Assembly: GCF_029945805.1 (NCBI RefSeq)
Contig: NZ_JAQSDH010000010.1
Location: 1-57,657 of the forward strand
DNA: 57,657 nt
From: Flavobacterium sp.
GTDB lineage: Bacteria > Bacteroidota > Bacteroidia > Flavobacteriales > Flavobacteriaceae
Direction: 5' to 3'
Below are positions 34,399 through 40,900 of this stretch, one piece after another; within the stretch, counting starts at the first letter, position 1; each line of letters opens with the position of its first letter. The notes beneath the pieces were generated by a model. That model saw nothing but the letters and a program-made list of their open reading frames with translations, had not been told where the DNA came from and did not search any database. The position numbers and the translations under genes are program-made.

Positions 34399-35970
34399 TT
34401 ATTCGATTATAACTTTTTTTATAGCTATTTTTGAATCTGTTTCAATTTTGAATATATATGTCCCTTGACTTAGTTTACTTATGTCAATCTCTAATTCATT
34501 GTTACTAATTTCCTTTTTTAAAACATTAAAACTTTGTCCTAAAATATTGTAAATTTCTAAATTATTTATTGAGGCAACTCCTTTCAAGTAAACTTTATTT
34601 ACGGTAGGATTTGGATAAATAATTAAATCGTTTTCTGAACTATTTTGATTAATGTTTAAGCTATTTTCAAAATCAAATCTGCAAATTAAAGTGTTTTTGA
34701 TTGTTGACTCTCCAGTTGTAGTCGAGCCTAGTGCAATAATTTTCGTGTCATTTTGAATTTCTATTTTCCATCCATTATTTAGTTGTGAAGTATTATTGTC
34801 TGTTAAAAAAACACCATTATTTCCAAATGTATTATCTAATGTGCCATTTTCTAATAGTCGTGAAATATTTAAAAAAGTTTTCATGAATGGGTATGGATAA
34901 GCTGAAGACCCGATACCAAGGAATTTATTATCTGATTGAACTTTAACAGAATAGAAATTATCATTGCCATTGAACATAACATCCAAAACTACAATTCCAT
35001 TCGTTCCGAAAGTATTATCTAATGTGCCATCGCTGTTGTATTTTACAATTAGTGGTTTACTCCCACCAAAACCTCCAGTTCCACCTGAATATTCAGAACT
35101 ACCACAAACTACAATTTTCCCATTATTTAGTAGGTCAAGATTCCGATATTGAGCATATCCGGGTGAAACTCCAATTTGAGTTAAAACAACACCATTATTT
35201 CCAAAAGTTGTATCAAGAGTTCCGTCTTCATTAAATTTGCAAATATGTCCAGTAAAATAGTTGCCCACACTATTAGATGAAGAACCAACGGTAAAAAATT
35301 TATTATTTGGTAGGATTTTTATTGCTTGGCAATAATCATAAGAGAAACTGGTAATATCACTAATTAAACCGCCATTATTTCCAAATGATAAATCAATACT
35401 TCCATCCGCATTGTATCTATTAAAAAAATAAGTATTTGAGTTTCCATTATATGTTCCATTAATTGAAATGAATTTACCATTATTAAACTCACTCAATATT
35501 CCTGGTAAAGTATTAACTGGTAAATCAACAAAACCATTATTGCCAAACTGACTATCATAACCAATAATGGGATTAATTTTAATAAATTTTGATGTACCAT
35601 TAATTTTACATACCAATAAAACTTTACCATCGTTGCATTTAATTGCAGATGTTAGAAAAGTTTGTCCTGTTAATGTTCCTTCAATTGAAATTACGCCATT
35701 TGTTCCAAAGCTCGTGTCTAAATCTCCGCTTGATAAATATTTTGTAATAAAAAAACCTCGTTCTGTATTTGGAGCATAAGTTACTCCGTCGCTATTTCCA
35801 GCAACAATAAATGAATTATCTGAAAATGTAATTAAATGATTACCTCTAGCATTCCTGTTTCCTAAAGAAAAAGTTTTTAATCCTCCACTTCCAAAACTGC
35901 TATCTAGTATGCCATTTTGAGCAAAACTATTTTGAAGTATTAAAATAAAAACTATTATTGTTTTTTTCAT
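34399..35970 (-). CDS. Delta-60 repeat propeller protein with T9SS sorting domain
   Basis: A 523-residue exported protein (signal ending NSFAQNG). It carries about seven delta-60/DUF5122 repeats, each with the tag GTLDxTFGxNGV (DGTLDTTFGNNGVVL, DGTLDNTFGTNGIVV, NGTLDNTFGNNGVFL). The C-terminal ~75 residues are a T9SS domain (LIIYPNPTVNKVYLKG through KIAIKKVIIE). Secreted or surface-bound; ligand unknown. The unit ends are GTTGTGTGAT and ATCACACAAC, exactly complementary over 10 bases, so it is a clean single-gene cassette. Stop 13 bases from the repeat. Confidence 0.85.
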   Translation of the reverse strand: MKKTIIVFILILQNSFAQNGILDSSFGSGGLKTFSLGNRNARGNHLITFSDNSFIVAGNSDGVTYAPNTERGFFITKYLSSGDLDTSFGTNGVISIEGTLTGQTFLTSAIKCNDGKVLLVCKINGTSKFIKINPIIGYDSQFGNNGFVDLPVNTLPGILSEFNNGKFISINGTYNGNSNTYFFNRYNADGSIDLSFGNNGGLISDITSFSYDYCQAIKILPNNKFFTVGSSSNSVGNYFTGHICKFNEDGTLDTTFGNNGVVLTQIGVSPGYAQYRNLDLLNNGKIVVCGSSEYSGGTGGFGGSKPLIVKYNSDGTLDNTFGTNGIVVLDVMFNGNDNFYSVKVQSDNKFLGIGSSAYPYPFMKTFLNISRLLENGTLDNTFGNNGVFLTDNNTSQLNNGWKIEIQNDTKIIALGSTTTGESTIKNTLICRFDFENSLNINQNSSENDLIIYPNPTVNKVYLKGVASINNLEIYNILGQSFNVLKKEISNNELEIDISKLSQGTYIFKIETDSKIAIKKVIIE

Positions 35971-36012
35971 TATTTATATCATTTTTTGCGGTTTTTTTCC
36001 AAAATATCACAC

Positions 36013-36167
36013 AACGTTCCCACGCTTTGCGTCTGTTCCGAGCTTCGGAACTGATTATTTTCCACTAAGATACTATTTCTTGCGAAACGCAAACGTGAAC
36101 TTACAACAAAATTCGCACCCAAGGGCGTTACCACGAACAGACGAAGTAATTGCGAGAAGCGGCTGTT
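36013..36167 (-). repeat. Array repeat, copy 8 (type A loop)
   Basis: AAC 36013-36015, GTT 36165-36167, 155 bp. Central module CCACTAAGATACTATTTC; loop type A. Confidence 0.92.
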
Positions 36168-36178
36168 AGCAGACGTAT

Positions 36179-36661
36179 TTAGTTTATTTGCGTCATTACT
36201 ATACAGCCCAAATCATACCAACTTTCCGTTTCTTTTTGTGGAAAAACGACTTCTCCATGAAAACCGTCACCTCTAATTCCAATTTTACAGTTTTCAGGAA
36301 TATTTTTTCCAAATTCTTTTATTGCTACCTGAAGTAATTCAACTCGATAATCGTTTAATAAATGAAATGCAGCTGACAAAACAATGCTTCGTGGATCTTC
36401 AAATTTTCCAGCTAAATATTTTAATAAAGCATGCTCTTCAAAAAGTGACCTCGAAATATCATCTTCAAATTCTTCATCTTCATCCAATTCTTCGTCATTT
36501 ATATCAGAAGGCATTCTTGGAATATTATATAACTCTGATAATTTTTCAAAAGCAAGTTCTGCTTGTTCGGGAAACGACTTATTAGTTGCTTCAATTTCTG
36601 TGATTAGATTGTAAAGAGCTTTGTCTGAATCAATCCAATTTTGGACTAGGTTTTCTTCCAT
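36179..36661 (-). CDS. Hypothetical cassette protein, acidic
   Basis: A 160-residue protein; the start is the ATG at MEENLVQNWIDSD. A TTG start 8 codons upstream is also possible. I do not recognise a family. Features: helical, with a strongly acidic central linker (INDEELDEDEEFEDDISR, about residues 60-77), then LAGKFEDPRSIVLSAAFHLL and a C-terminal beta-rich part (CKIGIRGDGFHGEVVF). No signal or membrane segment, so cytosolic. A typical orphan cassette gene: unit ends GTTAGCAGAC and GTCTGCTAAC pair perfectly, and the stop is 12 bases from the repeat. Confidence 0.75.
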   Translation of the reverse strand: MEENLVQNWIDSDKALYNLITEIEATNKSFPEQAELAFEKLSELYNIPRMPSDINDEELDEDEEFEDDISRSLFEEHALLKYLAGKFEDPRSIVLSAAFHLLNDYRVELLQVAIKEFGKNIPENCKIGIRGDGFHGEVVFPQKETESWYDLGCIVMTQIN

Positions 36662-36696
36662 GATTTTTTGCACGGTTTTGTTCAAATATGTCTGCT

Positions 36697-36851
36697 AACG
36701 TTCCGCTGCTTCTCGTCAGTTGCGAAGTTCGGAACGAATTATTTTCCACTAAGATACTATTTCCTGCGAAACGCAAACGTGAATTTACCACAAAATTCGC
36801 ACCCGAGAGCGTTAGCACGAACAGACGAAGTAATTTCGATAAACCGCTGTT
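36697..36851 (-). repeat. Array repeat, copy 9 (type A loop)
   Basis: AAC 36697-36699, GTT 36849-36851, 155 bp. Central module CCACTAAGATACTATTTCC; loop type A with GAGAGCG instead of GAGGGCG. Confidence 0.92.
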
Positions 36852-36862
36852 TGCAACAGTAA

Positions 36863-37828
36863 TTATTTCACTATATATCTCGTTTTATTGAGATTGCCAA
36901 CACTTTTAAACATATGCATTTCCATTCCTTTTTTCAAATCTCTGCTTGCTGTGGCAGATGATAAATCTTTAAATATGTTCATATAATCCTTTCTGTTAAA
37001 CTCTTTTATTCCGAGTTTTAAAAAATACTCTAAACGATCAATATCTTTTAGAACTCTATTGTTGTAGTTGAGTAGAGTTCCCAATGATTTTTCAATAATT
37101 CCAAGCATATATTCAATGAAGATAGTTGACTTCCCGGATTTATCACATAAAGCTAATGATTTATAATATTCATCTTGAGTTTTGCTGATTAATGTTTCGA
37201 ATGGTAAAAACTCAAAAACTGGATATTCATCTATTAGAATCAGAGTTTGCCATAATCTTCCCATTCTTCCGTTACCATCAAGGAAAGGATGAATGAATTC
37301 CATTTCGTAATGAAATACGCAACTTTTTATTAGCGTTAATTCATCAGAATCTTTCAGATATTCAAACAAATCTTTCATTAAATGCGGAACATTTTCATAT
37401 GGCGGAGCAATGTGTTCGACATTTGTTCCTTTAACTATTCCAACACCTTGTTTTCTATACTTTCCAGCACTTTCAATTAATCCATTCATTAACTGAAAAT
37501 GCGCGTTTAAAAAACTTTTATCAGATGAAAATTTATATTTTTCCAGTTTTTCATAAACCTTAATGGCATTTAAAACTTCCAACACATCTTTTTCAGGACC
37601 AATTACTCTTTTATTTTCAATCAAAGCAGTGATTTGTTCTTCAGTCAATGTATTACCTTCGATTTGTAGCGAAGAATGAATTGTTTTGATTCTATTCTGT
37701 TTGCGGAGTTGCGGAGATTGTTTGCTTAGATAATTAGCATTTACTTCTCCAATTTTCTCTGAGATTGAGCTTATCAGTTTTAAAATTTTCGGAGTAATCT
37801 CGTAAGGTGGTTTCATTGATGCTATCAT
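36863..37828 (-). CDS. Fic-domain protein (class with N-terminal inhibitory helix)
   Basis: A 321-residue Fic protein. Fic enzymes transfer AMP or other nucleotide groups to target proteins. The catalytic motif is HPFLDGNGRMGR in the middle. The N-terminal part contains HSSLQIEGNTLTEEQI, matching the inhibitory (S/T)xxxE(G/N) motif that blocks the active site in cis. A C-terminal winged-helix-like region (KDLSSATASRDLKKGME) follows, as in many Bacteroidetes Fic proteins. Unit ends GTTTGCAACAGTAAT and ATTAGTGTTGCTAAC pair in 13 of 15 positions. Stop 12 bases from the repeat. Confidence 0.9.
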   Translation of the reverse strand: MIASMKPPYEITPKILKLISSISEKIGEVNANYLSKQSPQLRKQNRIKTIHSSLQIEGNTLTEEQITALIENKRVIGPEKDVLEVLNAIKVYEKLEKYKFSSDKSFLNAHFQLMNGLIESAGKYRKQGVGIVKGTNVEHIAPPYENVPHLMKDLFEYLKDSDELTLIKSCVFHYEMEFIHPFLDGNGRMGRLWQTLILIDEYPVFEFLPFETLISKTQDEYYKSLALCDKSGKSTIFIEYMLGIIEKSLGTLLNYNNRVLKDIDRLEYFLKLGIKEFNRKDYMNIFKDLSSATASRDLKKGMEMHMFKSVGNLNKTRYIVK

Positions 37829-37881
37829 TTGATATTATCAAAGGTAGTTTTTTTTCGCGAACGTCCAAAATTAGTGTTGCT

Positions 37882-38030
37882 AACGTTCCGCTGCTTCTCG
37901 TCAGTTGCGAACTTCGGAACGAATTATTTTCTGTTAAAGAAAAAAATTATTGCGAAACGTGAACTTACAACAAAATTCGCACCCGAGGGCGTTAGCACGA
38001 ACAGACGAAGTAATTGCGATAACAGCTGTT
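37882..38030 (-). repeat. Array repeat, copy 10 (type A loop)
   Basis: AAC 37882-37884, GTT 38028-38030, 149 bp. Central module CTGTTAAAGAAAAAAATTATT; loop type A; one 6-base deletion near GTGAACTTACAAC. Confidence 0.92.
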
Positions 38031-38040
38031 AGCAGAAGTA

Positions 38041-38445
38041 TTATTTACGCACAATCCAATTCTCGATTTCAATTCCATTTAATCTTTCGAAATCTTTAGT
38101 ATTTTCAGTTACTAATATTAATTTATTTTCGATTGCAGTAACTCCAATTAACAAATCGAATTCGTCGTTTTGAGGCTTACCAAGTTTATTAAGACGAACT
38201 TTTTCTTCAGCGTATTTTTTTATCGAACCGTAAATTGGGATTATTACAATTCCTTTTAAGAAAATGTCAACAGCTTTGTGTGACTTTACTTTATCAACAC
38301 TATTTTCTGCACCGAATCTTAATTCTAAAACAGTTATTTCTGAAATTTAACAGTTTTCTAAACCTTTTAATTTAAGTGTTTTGTCAACTTCAAATTTTCC
38401 GCGTAGAAAATGTACACAGATATTAGTATCAAGTAAATATTTCAT
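38041..38445 (-). pseudogene. vapC: VapC-like PIN-domain toxin, interrupted by a nonsense codon
   Basis: Reading the minus strand from ATG 38445 gives MKYLLDTNICVHFLRGKF, a PIN-domain opening with the first acidic residue Asp6. Codon 33 (38349-38347) is TAA. Beyond it the same frame continues without shift for 101 codons: ISEITVLELRFGAENSV, then NDEFDLLIGVTAIENKLILV and TENTKDFERL, the remaining PIN motifs. A single base change (for example from TAT) explains it. The ATG overlaps the antitoxin stop by 1 base (TAATG). As it stands the toxin should be inactive. Stop 11 bases from repeat copy 10. Confidence 0.8.
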
Positions 38446-38684
38446 TAGAATTTAATTTCTTTCGTTCTAAATTTTCTGCTAGATTTTATCTCTGTATTTA
38501 TTTCGTCAGAAGTTTTTTCAGTTGAGAATGCACCAAAAGATTTATAAAAGTTATTTTCTTTACTTTTTGTTTCTGCTTTTAATGATTTGGTCAACTTTTC
38601 AATTAGTTCGAGTTTGCTCATTGAGTTTAAACTCTCGAATAATCCGAAGTAATTTTCTATTATATTTTTGTCAGTAAAAGTCAT
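38445..38684 (-). CDS. vapB: VapB-type antitoxin of the PIN pair
   Basis: A 79-residue protein. N-terminal helices (MTFTDKNIIENYFGLFESL, SKLELIEKLTKSLK) and a Phe-rich tail SFGAFSTEKTSDEINTEIKS followed by the end RKFRTKEIKF are the pattern of antitoxins that precede PIN toxins in Bacteroidetes. The tail should wrap the toxin. Its stop overlaps the start of the broken vapC. Antitoxin is intact while its toxin is not. Confidence 0.8.
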   Translation of the reverse strand: MTFTDKNIIENYFGLFESLNSMSKLELIEKLTKSLKAETKSKENNFYKSFGAFSTEKTSDEINTEIKSSRKFRTKEIKF

Positions 38685-38743
38685 TTGCGTTTTGTTTTAT
38701 TCAAAGATATGATTTTTTCCGATTGGGGTCAAATATTTTTGCT

Positions 38744-38898
38744 AACGTTCCGCTGCTTCTAGTCAGTTGCGAACTTCGGAACGAATTATTTTTCACTAAG
38801 ATACTATTTCTTGCGAAACGCAAACGTGAATTTACCACAAAATTCGCACCCGAGGGCGTTAGCACGAACAGACGAAGTAATTGCGAGAAACAGCTGTT
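38744..38898 (-). repeat. Array repeat, copy 11 (type A loop)
   Basis: AAC 38744-38746, GTT 38896-38898, 155 bp. Central module TCACTAAGATACTATTTC; loop type A. Confidence 0.92.
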
Positions 38899-38906
38899 AC
38901 CAGTAG

Positions 38907-39260
38907 TTATTTTTCGTTCTCTTTGATTAACGCATCAACTTCGCCTTTTAATTTCGGAAGATGGTTTGTAAGTATTGACCAAATATTCTCGTCGGAAATA
39001 TTGTCGTAAGCATGAATTACTTGATTTCTCAAACCAATAATTGCTTTTGCATTACTGATTTTCTCAGTAAACGAATTGTCACGAGTAATTATTCTGTTTA
39101 TGGCTTCGCCAATAATCTCAAGATTTCTTTCAATAGCTCTTTTAAGCATTAAGTTATTTCTGTACTTGAAAAAATCTTTTTCTTCTTCTTGGAAAAAGCT
39201 ATCAATTTCTTCAATACAAAGTTTAATATCATAAAGCCATTTAAGAATTCTTTCATCCAT
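38907..39260 (-). CDS. hepT: HepT-like (HEPN, DUF86) ribonuclease toxin
   Basis: A 117-residue all-helical HEPN protein. It has LMLKRAIERNLEIIGEAINR and the RNase motif RxxxxHxY in GLRNQVIHAYDNIS. In HepT/MntA pairs this toxin cuts RNA and is silenced by AMP-transfer from the partner. It overlaps the nucleotidyltransferase gene by 8 bases. Stop 9 bases from the repeat. Confidence 0.9.
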   Translation of the reverse strand: MDERILKWLYDIKLCIEEIDSFFQEEEKDFFKYRNNLMLKRAIERNLEIIGEAINRIITRDNSFTEKISNAKAIIGLRNQVIHAYDNISDENIWSILTNHLPKLKGEVDALIKENEK

Positions 39261-39552
39261 AAATTAGCTCTTTAGATTTATTGATTGAGTTGATTAAGAT
39301 TGGGTTTCTTAGAGTTTGTTCTTCAACTAAGTCAACTTCGCGTCCAAATAATTTCTCCAGTCTTTCTTTGAAATCCATGAAATTGTCAAAATACATGGAC
39401 AACTCGATAGATTTAAATTTCACAAGAAGATCAATATCACTTTCTTTGTTGAAGTTAGAATTCAGAGCTGAACCAAATAGATACATCTTTTCCACATTGT
39501 ACAATGTACAAAGCTTTTTCAAATCGTCTATATTTCTGTCAACTATTCCCAT
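39253..39552 (-). CDS. mntA: MntA-like minimal nucleotidyltransferase antitoxin
   Basis: A 99-residue nucleotidyltransferase. The motif GSALNSNFNKESDIDLLV contains the GS and DxD of the family (LFGSALN...SDIDLLVKF). It precedes hepT with an 8-base overlap. MntA proteins act as antitoxins by adding AMP to the Tyr of the HEPN partner. Unit ends GTTACCAGTAGTTATTTT and AAAATAATTACTGGTAAC pair in 17 of 18 positions, the best match in the array. Confidence 0.9.
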   Translation of the reverse strand: MGIVDRNIDDLKKLCTLYNVEKMYLFGSALNSNFNKESDIDLLVKFKSIELSMYFDNFMDFKERLEKLFGREVDLVEEQTLRNPILINSINKSKELIYG

Positions 39553-39610
39553 TGAGCAAATTTAGGCAAAAAAAGTTCTCTTTTATGCGGGCGCCAAAAT
39601 AATTACTGGT

Positions 39611-39681
39611 AACAAGCGGGCGCTATGCGCTGGCGTTTGCGCTAGCGCGTAACGTCGAGTTGGGCGAAGTGCCCGCTTGTT
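39611..39681 (-). repeat. Second-type site (71 bp), copy b
   Basis: Perfect 11-bp terminal inverted repeat AACAAGCGGGC / GCCCGCTTGTT enclosing GC-rich sequence (GCGCTAGCGCGTAACGTCGA). Its left neighbour is the matching end of the HEPN/MNT unit, so it takes the place of a standard repeat there. Confidence 0.82.
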
Positions 39682-39712
39682 GGGAGAAATCCTTTCGGGG
39701 ATTTTGCCCAAC
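39679..39712 (-). repeat. Gene-less 34-bp mini-unit, copy b
   Basis: GTTGGGAGAAATCC ... GGGATTTTGCCCAAC; one base different from copy a (26894-26927). Its right box GCCCAAC fits the canonical integron RYYYAAC and its left box GTTGGGA nearly fits GTTRRRY. Confidence 0.8.
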
Positions 39713-39864
39713 GTTCCGCTGTTTCTCGTCAGTTGCGAACTTCGGAACGAATTATTTTCCACTAAGATACTATTTCGTGCGAAACGCAAACGTAAATTTA
39801 CCATAAAATTCGCACCCGAGGGCGTTAGCACGAACGGACGAAGTAATTGCGAGAAAAAGCTGTT
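39710..39864 (-). repeat. Array repeat, copy 12 (type A loop)
   Basis: AAC 39710-39712, GTT 39862-39864, 155 bp. Central module CCACTAAGATACTATTTCG; loop type A. Confidence 0.92.
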
Positions 39865-39875
39865 GGCAGTAGTTT

Positions 39876-40724
39876 TTATCTTTTTCGGTCTTTCAAATAT
39901 GCTAAAATTTCACTTTTCTCTTGTCTTATTTTAGACCTTTCAAATTTTTCGCCATTAATTGTAAAGTCTTCAAATTTATAATCGTTAGTGTTTAGAATTT
40001 CTGACAGACTATAAATTTTCTGCGTTGATTTATTAATGCCACCAGTAATATATACTTTTTCAGGAATGTTTATTTTTTTTTCTATCACAAAGTATTTTAG
40101 AGTTTCCATACTTTTTGTTATTAAACATTGATTTATAACACCTTCACACATTTGAGTCATTGAGTTTTGATAGCAACAATTTATATTTGCTCCATTTTCT
40201 ACTAATAATTTAACAACACTTAAACACTCATCGCCATTATTGCCCGTTTTTCCGATAGCTACTAACAAAGGAAAGCTGTTTTCAAAATAATGCCCTTCTT
40301 CTGGATTTATAATTTCTAAATTCGGATTAGCTCCATATTTTAATAGAGTTTTAATATAAAATAAATCACAATTTTCATTGTAATTAATTGCATTTATAAA
40401 TGGAGTTTCATCTTTCAAATCTCCCAATAATTCGTTTGGGTTTGCACCTGCTTTTAAAAGTTCTATAATAGCATTTTGTTTTTGATTTACGATAGCCAAT
40501 GAAAGCAGAGTTTCTTTAAATTCTGGATCTTTAAAATCTACATTTACTTTTTTGGCAGTTAAAATTTCTCTGACTTTTTCGGCATCATTGTTTTCTACAG
40601 CTTTTGCTAAGTCCCATATTTTTGTGTTTTTAAAATTACTAAAACTGTAACCAGGCAATTCGGTTTGAGATGCGCAAGAAGTCATTATTAAATTGATAAT
40701 AACTAAAAGCAAAATTTTCTTCAT
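39876..40724 (-). CDS. Ankyrin-repeat lipoprotein
   Basis: The start at MKKILLLVIINLIMTSC gives a lipoprotein signal (Cys about residue 17) and 282 residues. About four ankyrin units follow (KETLLSLAIVNQKQNAIIEL, LLKAGANPNELLGD, LLKYGANPNLE, LLVENGANINC). Ankyrin repeats bind proteins; placing them on a lipoprotein suggests an envelope binding role. Unit ends GTTGGCAGTA and TACTGCCAAC pair perfectly. Rightmost cassette. Stop 12 bases from repeat copy 12. The AAC at 40762-40764 is followed by unrelated sequence, marking the array's right edge. Confidence 0.8.
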   Translation of the reverse strand: MKKILLLVIINLIMTSCASQTELPGYSFSNFKNTKIWDLAKAVENNDAEKVREILTAKKVNVDFKDPEFKETLLSLAIVNQKQNAIIELLKAGANPNELLGDLKDETPFINAINYNENCDLFYIKTLLKYGANPNLEIINPEEGHYFENSFPLLVAIGKTGNNGDECLSVVKLLVENGANINCCYQNSMTQMCEGVINQCLITKSMETLKYFVIEKKINIPEKVYITGGINKSTQKIYSLSEILNTNDYKFEDFTINGEKFERSKIRQEKSEILAYLKDRKR

Positions 40725-40900
40725 AGGTTCTATTTTAAGGATTTTTGCTGACAGTACTGCCAACCTTCCAATTGGTGCTACTATGCGACCAATAGCCTCC
40801 CAAATTTACTCTTTTATTCCATCAGCTAATCAAGCTTGTCACGCACGTCGCCTGTATATTTATGACTGTAAAAAGAGGCAGTACGCGAACGCCTGAGGTT

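Larger units (their letters stand above)
23031..40764 (-). other. Integron-like gene cassette array (no recombinase seen)
   Basis: Seventeen kilobases in which all genes lie on the minus strand and are separated by a conserved ~155-bp repeat running AAC...GTT (12 copies; one is half, three are degenerate or deleted). Each unit between repeats begins and ends with a sequence pair that is complementary within the unit but differs between units, for example GTTAGCAGAC and GTCTGCTAAC. Integron cassettes have this property (cassette 5' end complements its own attC R'' box). Two short alternative sites and two gene-less 34-bp units are included. No integrase, transposase or target-site duplication is seen. 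See findings. Confidence 0.75.

Noticed and set aside
38041..38445. Programmed readthrough of the TAA in vapC
   Set aside because: No known recoding signal near the codon; a simple nonsense mutation is the simpler explanation.
39583..39831. Small open frames reading across the repeats (also 36630-36818, 36688-36891, 38723-38926, 39677-39934, 34208-34468)
   Set aside because: They arise from the conserved repeat sequence, giving similar peptides in every copy, and have no family or start signals.
33440..39864. Miniature transposon (MITE) family inserted between genes
   Set aside because: The two flanks of each repeat copy show no direct target-site duplication, whereas the two ends of each gene unit are complementary. 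MITE insertion does not explain unit-specific complementarity or uniform gene orientation.
23031..40764. CRISPR array
   Set aside because: Repeats are ~155 bp and the spacers are whole genes of 0.6-4.8 kb; no cas genes.
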